Below, in pieces: positions 24,800 to 63,980 of a stretch of 64,000 nucleotides of DNA. The notes under the pieces were generated by a model that saw nothing but the letters and a program-made list of their open reading frames with translations, did not search any database and was not told the origin of the DNA. The position numbers were made by a program, and so were the translations under genes. How positions within the stretch are numbered: position 1 is the stretch's first letter; the number at the start of each line of letters is the position of its first letter. Source of the stretch: Xiphias gladius (Eukaryota > Chordata > Actinopteri > Istiophoriformes > Xiphiidae). The stretch is taken from contig NC_053416.1 in NCBI RefSeq assembly GCF_016859285.1, positions 17,821,423 to 17,885,422 of the forward strand. Direction: 5' to 3'.

Positions 24800-25290
24800 C
24801 TGTTTAGGTTTTGAGGGTCAGGAAGTGGTCGCGCCGGCGGTTCGCCCGGCAGTGACAAAACAAAGCACCCGGTCTAAGGTGCTCCTGCGCTGTGTCATTC
24901 AGCAACATCCAGGCTGTTTTTACGGCGAGACGCACCCTGCGATGTCCCCTTGTCCCCGCCGAGACACCGAGCACAGTCAAACTTACCTCTCCGAAACCTT
25001 CCCCCGAGACGGTTTCGCCCACTTCCTGCTCGGAAACCCCGTCCCTCTCAGGTCCGACGAGACCGCCTGTCTCTGCGTGTGTTTCTGGCAGAAGATGTCC
25101 CGGGTCGAGATGCGCGGTGGACAGCCGAGTGTAACCGCAGCGGGCCGGTGGACAGAGCCGGGCCGGTGGAGTCCGTGGAAGATGTGCCGCCCAATAACAA
25201 CGCGGCAGCCATGGCACGCCTCGTCCCTCTATTATTTGTTCGAAAGTGTCACGGGAGGCCAGAAACCGACCATGTGACTGACAGAAGGGG
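24800..25290. promoter_or_regulatory. CpG-rich island between slc12a9 and gnb2
   Basis: CpG dinucleotides are markedly more frequent here than in the AT-rich surroundings, and a CCAAT next to a GC box occurs near 25187-25196. Long open frames on both strands follow from the composition and look like no known protein. It is probably part of the slc12a9 promoter area. Confidence 0.5.
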
Positions 25291-26870
25291 AGGGCAAAAA
25301 TACCACAAATACGAGCAAAGGTAGTGCTCGTCCTAAATAACCGAAGCCCTTGTTTGCGGACTAGTCAAACGTGACCGTTGATTTGTACACGCCTTCAGAT
25401 CAGTGTAGGAAATATAATGTGGTGACTTCAGGTGTTTTTCTGTTGTGTGTACTGAAAATTAAAAAAACAGAAAAAACCAAAACGTGTGGATGCATACACA
25501 CACACACACCGTATCTGACTATCAGACGCTTATGTGAAGTTGTGCCGCAGGCTGGGCTGCAGTCTCATTTCTCCGCACCAGGGGTCGCTACTGTGACAGA
25601 GATGATGTCCACATAGAGGATCATTATCTGGCAGGACTAAAACCTGAGGCGTCGAGTGAGGTTTTCATTCAGACCGTTGACTTTTCCTCAAAGGAAAATA
25701 AATAAATAAATAAATAATAACGGAAACAGTGCGTACAACCTGCAGGTCGCACAAGCCGGCATCCACTCTGCTCAGAAAACCGAAAACAAAACCAGCACTA
25801 ACAAAAAAAAAATCCAAAAAAAAAAAAAAAAAGAGGACTGACATGGAGACTGCACGATGTGAGGCAGAGGAACAGGAGAGCAGGGTGCTTCTGTTGGCTG
25901 TAAAGTGTCAAGTCAACCGCTTGTTGCATCTGCTCTGGGAGACAAAACTGTCCCCCACACTCTGCTCATGTCTTACAACACCAGCTAAACACACAACCGT
26001 GTAATAAACTCTGCCGTCTAGGGCTGCGTTTTGGATGATTTTATTCCATTATCCCAATGGGACGGTAGCATCAAACAGAAAAACCATAATACCCGTCACT
26101 GACCATAAAGTTGGATTAATAGCATTATAATTATATTTTACTTCTGTAATTTTAAAAATGCAACGATTTCAAAATTTCCCTCAATAGCCTTTGCTTTTAT
26201 TACAAGCGAGCAGGCGGCCATGACAGATACCGATGACATAACAGACGAGAAAACCAAAAAAACAAAAACAAAAACCTGAAATTACAACTGATCCAAAAAT
26301 ATAGTGTGTGTGAAGTGGGGGCTTCAAGTTTCCACATCACACACGTGTAAAGCGCGCACTGGATCCTGATTGGCTTCCAAACGGGTTGTGATGTCACAAA
26401 ATCCTGCTCGTACGTACACGTCTCAACACAGAGAAACATCTGGCCCCCAAAGTGACTGGACATGCGGGCCCCAGGCCTCAGTCCTGCCAGTGCTGGCACA
26501 TTTCCCCTACGAGGTGGAGAGAGTTCATGCTGAGAATACTGCCATGCCTTCCCGGCTGCGCTGCACCCCGCCAAGCATGAGATGATCATAAATGAAAACG
26601 TTTCATCTTCAGTGACCTCTTTCCGTCAATCCGGCCTTCGTTTTGTCTCTTTCTGAGCAGATAAAGTCGTTTGAGACGATGTGCATGTGTGGAAGTGATG
26701 GCAAAGCCTGCAGAACGGTCTGATCGGGGGGGGGGGGTCATGAGGTATAACAGTATTTAAGCGATGGGTGTGGTTGGAACATGCTTCATGCCCGGATTTG
26801 AGGATCCTTGAGCGAACGCTCACCGCGTGATCGGGCGGCCTGTTTCTGAACGATGATGTTCAGAAAACAA

Positions 26871-26911
<41 letters not shown>

Positions 26912-27000
26912 GGGGAGCCGTGCTGACCGAGAGGGACGCCCTCTCATCATTATACTGGAAGAAAATCCACGCAGTCGGTCTGCGGGTGGGTCGCTTCCCT
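25290..27000. other. Intergenic region upstream of gnb2
   Basis: No gene recognised. It contains short AAAT-type repeats (25695-25716 and 26868-26911), a poly-G run near 26727-26738 and A-rich stretches. Confidence 0.6.
26868..26911. repeat. (AAAT)n tetranucleotide repeat
   Basis: About ten tandem TAAA/AAAT units upstream of the gnb2 CpG region. Confidence 0.9.
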
Positions 27001-27019
27001 GCAGCCACCTTGGCTTCGA

Positions 27020-27720
27020 CGTGAGGCGCTGTGCAGGTTTGCGCTCAGTAACTCGCTGTTGAGTCGGAGGCGGCTGTCCTGATGAAGTGTCGGCAGAGGG
27101 AGGAGGAAACCGACGAGAGGAAGGAAGCGAGGATCACGTCACGAGCAGCCGAGTCGGAGTAACACGGGCTGAGTAGCGTTTCATGGACAGTCGTTGATGC
27201 GGGCCGGGGACCCAGCTGCGGCTCGTCGTGTGTGTTTACGCCGGTGTGGACAGGGGTGTTTTTGTGAACTCGCCGGGCGTGAATAAGGCCAGCGCATTTG
27301 GGCGAGGAAACGGCAACACAACAGCAGCAGCAGCAGCGGCGGCGGCGGCGGCGGCAGAAGATATCATCTTTCTCGGGAGCTCCACCAAAGCAGAGAAATG
27401 GAAGTGTGTGTAGCCCTCCTCCGTTTGCCCGTCTGCTGAAGGATTTGGAAGCAACCTGGTCGTGACACACGGAGCTTTCAAGTGGATCTCCTCCGCAGCT
27501 CGTTTCTTTCATGAGTGAAAAAGACATATAGTCCAATCCTCCACGGGATTTTTGGGGACTTTGCTATCAGTTGGCCCCCTTTTTTTTTTTCGTCTCTATT
27601 TGTTTTTGGGGCAGAAAAAAAGAGCAGCAAATCGTCGGGAGAATTAACAGGTAGCCACCCATTATCAAACGCCCTGGCAGCAGCGGTGGGCCAGCCTATT
27701 GAGTGCAAGATGGCTGGGTG
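27020..27720 (+). promoter_or_regulatory. CpG-rich candidate promoter and 5' UTR of gnb2
   Basis: A GC-rich block lies about 1.8-2.5 kb before the gnb2 coding start, in the position expected for the non-coding first exon that GNB2 genes have. The coding exon has an acceptor ending at 29481, so an upstream exon is required. I could not fix the transcription start or the donor. Confidence 0.45.
27318..27356 (+). repeat. (CAG)n(CGG)n trinucleotide tract
   Basis: About five CAG/CAA-type units run directly into six CGG units within the CpG-rich gnb2 5' region. The tract gives poly-Ala or poly-Gln frames that are not genes. Confidence 0.9.
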
Positions 27721-27721
27721 A

Positions 27722-29481
27722 TGATGTGCCTCTTCGTGGCATCATTTCGACTAAATTAATTTAACCACATCCGCATTTTAGAAGCTCTGTATCTGAAGCG
27801 AGATGCGGTCAAGGCCCTCATCGCGGTGCCGATCAATATGTGATGTATTCATTCATCCTTTGGGGCCTGTCTTCCTATGCGAATGCTCCAGGAATCTCTA
27901 AATGCTGCAGGCAGGGAAACCAAATCCGTAGGAAGTGCACACCTGGCCTGAAGCCGCTTTCTCTCTGCGGCGGCTTGTATCCCAAGCCCAGGCCTGCATG
28001 CTCAGACCTGGGAGTGAGCAGAGCCACACAGCTTCTCTGACATTAACACTTACTCAGTCAAACATGCAGTGGCTGTGTAGGCTCTGCGCTCTCCTCCGGT
28101 TGCAGATATTACCATGCCATGGTGGTGTAGTTGCACATCAGATGTGCATCCCAAGGGGTGGGGCCAGTCACACTTGGCATCTTTGAATTTCTGTCTCCTT
28201 TTTGTTATAAAATATGCTCTCAAAGACCAGTAAGCGCCCTCGAATGTCAAGGCACTGAGAAGATGCTTTATTCTACTTTGCCTAACCTTCATCCTCATCA
28301 TCAGCAGCATCGTGCAGGAGGTAGCCTCTTGCCCGCCACTAGGCCATGCATCAGTGCAGGTGGGATCCATATTACATGTGTGTCTTTTTTCACACTCCTT
28401 TACTCCCTGCCCATTGGTACGGCTTCAGTACGAATCTGCTCGTCCTCCAGTCGATGCTCACGGGCAACAAAAACATGCGCCTGAGCATCTGGCTGGGCCC
28501 ATCCAGGCCTGATCTCTGATGCATCACCCCCCTCAGCCTTTCTTCTCCTCATTGGCTAAATGAGCAGCTGTGCCAGGAGACTGAGACCCATGATGCACCC
28601 CTTTTGGCTTCCATTAGCGCCGTGTGATCCATCTGGTTGCCGGGCCCTCCAGGGAACAGTGGCCTACTGTAGCTAATTGCTCTCCCTTGCAGTGTGTGCT
28701 GTATGAATGTTTGCTGTTGAGTGTTATCATGAATTTGAATTGCTTCACAAATGCAAATACAGGCTCCCTGTCTGGGAAGCTATTTGAATGTGTAACTGTG
28801 CTCATATCAGGAACAGGAAATGCTGCTTCCTACTGAAAGCATGATGTGATGAACAGTGTTTGTGACCCCAGTTGGCCCATAGCTAAAGGATGCATCTCCT
28901 GCCATCTCCATCTTGGATATTTTTACCTATTATGTTCATTTTTAGGAACCACCTTGCCCCAGATGACAAGGGGGGGGGGGTCATAAAGATAAAGACTGTG
29001 TCCAGCATCAGCACAAGTACTGACATGATACACAACCTGTATGTATGCAGTGTAACAGGTTTCCTCTGATTTAAAGGGAGTGTTCACTCAGTGTGTGCTG
29101 CCCGGTAGTGATGCTGGCTGCTCGATAGCAGCTTAGTCATTACAGATTATGCTCTTCAGTTAAACCAGGCATGGTTGAACAGTCATAAACAGATTACAAG
29201 GTTTTTTCTCACTGTGTGGGTTCAGTAAACCTTAGAGATTAAAATGTGTGTTTTTATTTTATTATTTCTTTCCACAAATCAGGGACAAACAGTATTTTAA
29301 GTAAATTATTTTTCTAATTGATTCATTTTTGATGAAAGTGTGCCCTTGGATTACTGGTTTTTAAAGCAGGAAACCGTGCCAATCCCAGTGGGACAAGAAA
29401 AATATACATCAGCAGTCATTTGTTTTTTCATTTTGCAGTGATACTTGACGTAAATCATAGTCTGATATTTGAACCCAACAG
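27722..29481 (+). other. Probable gnb2 first intron
   Basis: 1.8 kb between the CpG-rich block and the first coding exon. Only compositional ORFs occur; a poly-G run lies near 28970-28980. No repeat family was recognised. Confidence 0.4.
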
Positions 29482-29504
29482 GTGACGGCTTGGACAGATC
29501 AAAA

Positions 29505-36603
<7,099 letters not shown>

Positions 36604-36741
36604 GCCATGCACACAAACAGCAAACCCACGTCCAACACAACGCTGGGACACAGTTTGCACCCTGTATTCACACTGTATGTAAGATTCAACAGACAAACTG
36701 CAACATTGTACTGTACATAATATATATGACTTAGGTATGAG

Positions 36742-36743
<2 letters not shown>

Positions 36744-36815
<72 letters not shown>
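36744..36815 (+). repeat. (CA)n microsatellite in gnb2 3' UTR, first
   Basis: About 72 bp of uninterrupted CA, 140 bases after the stop codon. Confidence 0.98.
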
Positions 36816-36819
<4 letters not shown>

Positions 36820-36909
36820 CAGTAAAATGTGTGACCGCATACAGTTGAATCTTCAGCTGCTCAATTAAAAACACAAATGCCACTATTACCTGAAGCCTGT
36901 TAACAAGTC

Positions 36910-36911
<2 letters not shown>

Positions 36912-36989
<78 letters not shown>
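36912..36989 (+). repeat. (CA)n microsatellite in gnb2 3' UTR, second
   Basis: About 78 bp of uninterrupted AC/CA, separated from the first tract by 96 bases of unique sequence. Confidence 0.98.
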
Positions 36990-36991
<2 letters not shown>

Positions 36992-37530
36992 TTTGCAGAG
37001 AGACACTGCTCCTTGAGTTAAACGGGAGAAGAAGTAATTGGACAGTTCTGTCTTTGTTTACAATGAAGTCCAAAATGCACTTCAGACAAATTTTTCTGTA
37101 CCATTTTTGTCTCTGTACCACACGTATCTCAGCAATGATAATGTGAAGGAAAAACGGTCGTGGAAGAGAATCACGTGAGTCCATTAACACTGAAAAAAAA
37201 AAAAATTAAAAAAAAAAAATCACTGGCAAACGGGATGGACCGATGATCGTCAGAATCCAAGAAAAATATCAACTCTTATTTCCATCTGGTTCAAAACATC
37301 TGGTAGTCACTGTTTTTATAGAAATGTACCCCCACATGCAGTACATCTGTTCTGAAGTTTTATTTGATTTTTTTTTTTCCAGACACTTACTTTATTCATG
37401 TTCTCCCTGTGTGCCTCAGATACACTTTATGGATTATTAATAGAGAATATTGATACAGTTAAATTAACTAAAAAAAGATCTGAGATTCAGAAGGCGGGTG
37501 AAAAGCAAAAAGCATTATAAGAAACATCCT

Positions 37531-37536
37531 AATAAA
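37531..37536 (+). terminator. Candidate gnb2 polyadenylation signal
   Basis: AATAAA about 930 bases after the stop codon, followed downstream by T/GT-rich sequence. Motif only; a second AATAAA lies near 37613. Confidence 0.4.
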
Positions 37537-40392
37537 GCAGGAGCCAGTATTCATATTTTGACTTTGTCAATGTATTATCTGGACATTATGATGGTATAAT
37601 TGTACATAATATTAATAAATAATAGCCTCTCCTGCCAGTTATTGTGGTTTCTTTTTTAAAACACGGTTTCAAAAATGATGGTAAATGTTGTTGATTTGGA
37701 AAGTGATGAACTCAATGGAAAATAACTGCGTATTCAGTTTAGCCTGGTGTATGATGGCTCTGGTACTGACTGGCAACACATACAATGACTTATGCTGTTA
37801 AAATACCATTGAGGCAGTTTCTTAATAGCCTAGTTACATTTTACCACAAATTCTAGTTTTTTTATTTTACAATCAAACATTTACCACAAACGTCATTGAA
37901 AAGAGGGTTGCTTTTAAGAATCTCTACAAGTGAAAATTTGTCCTTTTTTTGTTTTTTTTTGTTGTTTTTTTTCAAAACTATGTGCTTAATTGTTTAAGAA
38001 TTAACTTAATCTTTTCTTATTAAGGCCTACTATTGGTAACAGTAGGTCCTGGCAAATAGTGCCACAAAATGAAAATAAAATACAGAAAATTAACAAAGTT
38101 TGACCTTTAGTGATCTAAAAAAAAAAATACCAACATACAAAAGTTTAAAGTTGGAAATACACCAGCACCTGTGTGGGGATGAAATTGTTGTGGTTCCCCA
38201 CAGAAAACCAAGCAACTGCATAATCAGTAATGTGTGAGAAGAACCTGAACTTTTCACCAATTAAATAGCATCTCAAATGTTATGAATCAGTAGTTCGGTG
38301 TTACTGTGCAAGTAGAAAAAGGACAAATCATCTGTGTTCAGGTCACAGCAATGTAATTTAATATCTTTTCAAATCATTACTCATTATTAACAGACGAGTA
38401 GTTCACCTTCTGTGTTTTTACTCTTCTTCTGATAAAAATTAAACTGAAAGGTTGGATTTGGGATTTTTTTTTTTTTTTTGGGCAGGACTGAAGTGTTTTT
38501 GACTTCAACCACTGGAGGGTGCTGCAGCTCATTCAGCATCTATGGTTCTCAAAATAAGGATGAAAGCTTTATCCATAAATATTTTATCTTTATCTTCTAG
38601 ACAGTTTATTTAAGCCATGTAAGAGTGTGGCTGTGTAAACTGAACTGTACCTAATGTAAAGTGCAAAGTGTCACCTTATGTAAAGCAGTGGTGTTATATT
38701 TGTGACATGGAAAGAGTTTCAGGGACAAGCAGATTTCAGCACCATGGTGTGATTAAACACTTCAGAATATTTCTCTGTTCCACACTATATTGTTACAAAA
38801 GTGTTTAAATTACTCTTCTTGAGTCATGCTTTGTCCCCCAGTAATAATAAGTCAAAGAAATGTACTCCAAACATAGTGTTATGGACATTTTTCAGAAAAC
38901 AAAGTAATGAAACGAGTAATACAGACTAAAATGAGATCAAGGTATTTTATTTTTCAAACAATTCTGTATTAAGACATGAATTCATTCAACACAACCCTTT
39001 GAAAGTTTAAAGTTTATCAGTCTACGAAATTCAATCTGGAGTTAACCTCTCACAAGTAACACAGACGCGGGCGCACACACTAAAACATTGCAAAGATGTC
39101 TGCCATCTTTAAAAAAAAAAAAAAGTTACTGAAAAAAAGAATAGATTTTGTAGTTCAATCCAAAGAACCATGTCATTTTAGAGCTCCCCAAGTTTGATAT
39201 ACACCACTCCCAGCTACAGCTGCTAATCATTCATATGTTATTGATTAGAAATATAAGCTATGAGAGAGGCGTGACTCATCAGAATATTAGCTATCATCCA
39301 TTTATCAATATTGAAAGTTCATAAAGGCAGTTTGTGGGATTTCACTACAACACAACAAGAACAAGCATCCCAACAGGTGATTGTGTTAAACTGACAGAGA
39401 GAAGCAGTTATTTCTTGTATTACAAAAAAAAGGCAAGTACAGATCAATTTCTGTAACAAGCGACACACAAACCAGCCTACATTCAGTCTGCCAAAGGCCA
39501 CTGAAGAATCACTTCCTGTAAGCCACACTGGGATGGACAGCCATGGTTTCGATTTGTTCAAATGCCTGTATTGCTTACAAAAAAAAATGAAATGTTATCA
39601 ACACCTCCTAAAACTAAAGAGTTGTGAGTTTCACATTCTTGACGCAAACTGAAAAAGCACTTTCACACCTTAAGGTGCTTCTAGAGAAATCAACAATCAC
39701 AAGTAGTCTTCTGTGTTATAAACCGCAACCCATTGTAGGAACTTCTGCTCCATAAAATTAGACATGCAGTTTATTATTGGGAAGTGACTGCCCCAGTCAA
39801 GTTGATGACATCCTGCATTATCTCACCCAAAAAACAGATGTAGAACCTTAACACAAGGCATAAGGTAAAATGTTGAGCCACAAGTTTTTTTTTTTTTTTT
39901 TTTTTTTAAAAGGTAAAATAAAGGTCTTCTTAAAATAAACCAAACATGTCTCTCTTTACTCAGTCCAAAAACTCATCTGCAGTGCCATTCCAAAAAAAAA
40001 AAAAAAACAGAAATGAAGCAATGAAAATGATTAAACAAATATGATGATGTGGTATTTTACCTTTAAAAAATAAATAAATATACCTTCTTTTACATGTAGT
40101 GGATATTCTTGTAATAACAGCACTTATAGATCAAAATTAGTTGAGCGGTCAAGTATTTAGCAGAATATATCTCCTGTGTAATTTAGACACTTTATTTATG
40201 CCATTTAACTGCAAATTAAGTAGCATTTTGATTTTACACATCAAAGTCTGTTAACACGTCTTGGGGAGTACTACTGCATACGTGGAAAAAGTTGTCTAAA
40301 GCCTTTTGTGGATCCAGAGGGAGCTGCACAAAGTCTGATAAATTGGCTAGAGCTGAAGACTACAAGTCTGAAAATGAAAAAGTCTGAGGGTG

Positions 40393-40425
40393 TGAAGCTC
40401 GACCACCAACAGTGGTCGAGCTTCA
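40393..40425. repeat. Perfect 14-bp inverted repeat (hairpin)
   Basis: Arms 40393-40406 and 40412-40425 are exact complements around a 5-base loop; the core is AAGCTCGACCAC...GTGGTCGAGCTT. The surrounding 200 bases look like part of a small mobile element I cannot name. If transcribed with mink1 it would form a stable stem. Confidence 0.85.
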
Positions 40426-43400
40426 TCATGGGTATTGTAGGATGTAGAAAGAAGAATGTGTGTAATAAAGGATATCTCTGGTTCTGCTGCATCAATTATG
40501 ATATTTCGTTTTTTTGAAGTGTCCATTGTGAGACAGACAATACAATGCTAAATCGGTGGAGTGCTCTTTTAATCCTATTTAACCAAACTAGTCCCAGTTT
40601 ATCATGGGAATTCTACATGTTAGTGATATCAAATGTTAAGTTTACTTACAATCCAAAAGTTCAAAAAGTGATGAAAATTAGTCAGTGGTTAAAAAGAGAT
40701 CACTGTCTGAGCATTTTATTTGAATAATGATTTAAGGCGATGAGCTTTTTAAAAACTCTTTCAAAAACCCTTTTGGAAACATTGAAAAGTCAGATTTGCT
40801 ACTAGTTAGCACCTGATATGTTGCAAACAAAATGGCAAACGAAATGTCTTACCATCACTCTGTATTTAGTTTTTGGGGCACCACTTCAACATTATATAAT
40901 GGTGACAAAAACATATAACACTAAACTTATTAAGGAACAAAAAATAAACTAGTGTCTTTGTCCATACTCTGTAATAGTCGGTAAATGATTGATGCATTTT
41001 GCACTTTGTTAAATGCTGCCTTTTTGATAAAATCCCAAAGCCAAGAGCCAATAACCTCACAACAAAGGCCATTACGCCCTTCATGTCACCACTGTACCAC
41101 CTGTGTGATGATCCCTGTCGTCACCTGAGCATATTGACAGCTTGTCAACCCCGCACTGGCAATTTACACGCAGACACCAGGAGTCCAACACCAATCTGTG
41201 AGTCACCACAAGTCTGAATCACAGCCACAGTTGACTCTTCTGGTAATAAGAAGACAGACATTATTTTCTGTCTGGATAACTAAACAGAAATGTTGCAGTT
41301 ACTGACACTGTCCACATACACACAGCTGTCTCAACGGATTACTCGCTTCACTATAACCAACTACTGAGACTGGTTACATACTGACAAGTCTGACAACTGC
41401 TGAGTGAACAAGGGGGGGAGAAAAAACAAAACAAAAAACTCCATCTCTTTGTAATACGCCATTACAGCTTTGATCTCTCTGCCTTAAATACATTGTGCTT
41501 TGATTAATAGAGTGGTACACATTTTTATATAAATACAAATCTGTCTTATAGATGTACATTCACTTTTTTTTCTCCTCAATATAGACTAATTTACATATTC
41601 TATAAAATAGGCTTCTTAGAATATATCAAGCTACTTTCCCAACTACAAGATTAAACAATCAACATCAAAGAATAAGCGCTTACATCATCTTTGCTGCAGG
41701 AGCCTACATTTTCTGAGCAGACATCACACACAGTTTAATTTGATCTGTGCACAAGTACTAAGTTTTCTCCTACAAACATGTGTCATACGTATGGCTTTTC
41801 TCTATGCCGACTCCCATTGTGAGTAGATCCTCTACACATTACACTGGATTAATTGGACATATATTAATTTATTAGTTATTGCAACTCTCTGAACGGATTT
41901 TCGTCAGTTGATCATCTCAGGTTGGATATGTGGTGCCAAAAAAGTATCTGAAGTCCCTCTATGGGATATTCTGGATTTGACTTAAGTGCACTTAACTGGC
42001 ACAGGACATAAATCATAATGAGGGACCGGGGGGGGGGGCAGCACTCACATCCCATCCTAAAACTTCTTGCCTTCCCGACTCCAAGGCACTGCTTAAACTG
42101 TAAACATGTCAGATTGAAAAAAATAAATGTTTGACCATAAAAATAATGAGGGCCAGAGCTCTTGTTGTATTGTAATTGAGAAATTTGAAATGTAGGTCAT
42201 GGCACCTAACATATTTAAGAATAAAAACACAAGGGGAAAACTGTTGTAAATGTATGTTTACTGAAGTGAAAGTGCTTTCCATGCTCAGTTAGTTAGTTTG
42301 TTTTCTCAACATAAAATTAACCATCTATTTATATAATCTTTGATTAAACACTCTTTGCCCTGACCTTACACTGCATTCTTAATAGCTTTCTTTTTGGATG
42401 CATTAAATTTATCCCCATAGCTTAAAGTGTGACTTTTAGCAGACTATCCCTTTGATCACTAGCAAAGTTCCTTTCGTGACATCCAAAAGTTTTTCATACT
42501 GGCAGTTTCAGGAAAACTTTACGGGTGCATTTTTTTTTTAACATTAACATGTCCGCCTTTATTTATAGGCAGATGAATTAAAAACAAAGTGATATGTTGT
42601 TGAAATGTTTTTAGATATTTTTCCAACAACTCCAGGACGATAAAAATGCACGATAGGAGTAAGTAAAACCATCTTGACTTTAAAATGTCCATCTGTTTAT
42701 ACCAAAGTGCTGTGGCAGCACGGTGTTGTTGTTGCTTGTAACCAAGTCAATCAATGAACAAAAAGCTTGATTCATCTGTTGACCTTCCCACTGCTGACAG
42801 AAAACCACCAGGCTAATTCCTGATAATGCTGCCTCATACTTCTACCGTACTGCCTGGTGTATGAGAGCACTGTATCTCCCTTATGCAGCTGCCTAAACAA
42901 AGCAGATAGTTAATTTCCACAACTAACAAACACTCATAGAGTCAAGATCTATAGGAAATCCCAAGCAGCTAATTAGGCATGATACCATAATATTAGTGAA
43001 AAGCTAGCTGAGTCTTTGGATTGATATACTGAAAGGAAAACAATGGTTAGTGATCTGTAGGAATAGTTTCTTCTCCAATGGCTAGTTGCCAATTAAACTC
43101 TATTGCCTTTGGCCTTGGTTCATACCCCTGTTGCAGAATATGCCTTGAACTTTGGCAGAATGTACAGATATAAAATATATCGAGTCTCATGTGTTCTAGC
43201 CGTGTTCTCCAAAGTACCCGATGAGATGGAGTCCTCTGTGGTATTGCAGAGTCACCCTACATTAAATCTTTCCACTGGCCCAAGACAAATAAGAACTGTA
43301 CCACACTAAGAGCCGTTCCACTGCAATCCCCTGGACAAACACTTCTCACAAAAATGAAATGAAAATAGTCCAAGAACTGAAATCTAATACAGTAGCATAG

Positions 43401-44156
43401 ATCACTGTAGTAGGAGGGTGAAAGGACCTTGAAAATGATCTCCCTTCATAGCTATAATCTCACTCAAAACCCAGCTTCCACATACTTCCGATGTCCTCCT
43501 TTACTGACAAATGTCCCATCCCCTCTCTTCTACAAAGTTGTCATCATTCTCCCCTAATACCATCCAAACACATGAACTCTCCTTTTCAAACAAAGACTCC
43601 ACAAGAATAGAATATATTGCAATATAATGGCAATATAATTACAGTAAAATTAAGAATACCACTAGGCTAATACCAATACAGAGTCACTACATATAAATAG
43701 CAAATTTTTGTATTTTGTAAATCTATGAAAACAGAAACTTTAGAAACAAGCCTGATGAGTCAAATAATTCATGGTCTGACCTCAACCATAATAAAAGGCA
43801 AAGCAGGAGATTTCAAAGTACTGATTCTGAGTACTGCATCATTTATGAGACTTCTGATTGTTTTTTTTAATTATTTATTTGTCTTTAAACTGAAATTTAT
43901 TTTTCTTTTGAAGCATTCAAGTTGCCGTGAGTAAGAGCTGCAACATAATTTTCCATTCAGGCCAGAAAAAAAGGTTACTGAGAGCAGGACTTCAGGTTAC
44001 TGTCTCCTAAGGAATGAGATACTTCATCCCGACTTTAATGTCCCTTTGTAATATTTTTTGTTCTAAATCCTTCCTTTAAGCCTTCCTGAAAATGTGAAAC
44101 CCCCACAACAATGGGAGTCATTGGCCACAAGCCACTGCATATGGGTGTTCCAGCAT

Positions 44157-44162
44157 TTTATT
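44157..44162 (-). terminator. Candidate mink1 polyadenylation signal
   Basis: AATAAA on the minus strand, about 590 bases downstream of the mink1 stop. Motif evidence only. Confidence 0.35.
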
Positions 44163-44744
44163 ATTTGACATCCATGTGTCCAGTGGCAACACGCTGAATG
44201 GAGGCTATATAAGAGGCCTGCAAATGATTCGGATCTAAGTGTTAGGTGCTATCTATTTACAGCTTCAGTTCAACATACAGTAGTGGTAAATAATGCCTTC
44301 CTCAAAACGAACTGCAGAACCATCAAGGAATGTTTTTAACATACTTCACAATTAGGAACTAATTAGTTACTACTGCACACAGGTCCACCAAGTAAAGTAA
44401 ATCAAGACAAGAATATATACAGTACAAATTAATAGATGGTATGAACAGTTGAAGCCCGTCAGTGATTTTTCATGATCCAAGGGAGATTGTTATCAGGGGG
44501 CCTTGGTAGAAACTGTATCTTAAGGAGTGTAGGCTGGAATGAAATTAGATATTATTTGTGTATGTGTGTGTGTTTGTCTATGAGAGTTTGTACGTGTGTC
44601 TTTGGAGGATGATTGAGTAAGAGCGAGCTGGAGAGAAAGCGAGAGAGGCATTTGCATTTGTGTGCATGCGTTTGTGAGAATTCGGATGCACTTCCATCTC
44701 CAAACCCGGCTGGGTTCCACACACTGACCAAAGCAGCTGTTCCT

Positions 44745-63980
<19,236 letters not shown>

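Larger units (their letters stand above)
36604..37640 (+). other. gnb2: gnb2 3' UTR
   Basis: Untranslated tail after the TGA. It holds two long CA repeats and A-rich runs. An AATAAA at 37531-37536 and another near 37613-37618 are candidate polyadenylation signals, suggesting a 3' UTR of about 1 kb. Confidence 0.6.
37640..44744. other. Region between gnb2 and mink1, including mink1 3' UTR
   Basis: 7.1 kb without a recognisable coding frame. The mink1 3' UTR must occupy the right-hand part. A minus-strand AATAAA at 44157-44162 would end it about 590 bases after the stop, but several others further left would allow a much longer tail. A strong hairpin lies at 40393-40425. Poly-A/T runs occur near 39890-39907 and 39990-40006. 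Confidence 0.5.

Noticed and set aside
24804-25324. Overlapping long ORFs on both strands
   Set aside because: Open frames follow from high GC content; three overlapping frames are open at once, none with recognisable motifs.
27228-27481. ORFs with poly-Ala runs in the gnb2 upstream region
   Set aside because: Produced by the CAG/CGG tract in a CpG-rich area; no similarity to any known protein and no exon structure.
44520-44720. Short ORF just downstream of the mink1 stop
   Set aside because: Lies in the 3' UTR; low-complexity content and no homologue recognised.
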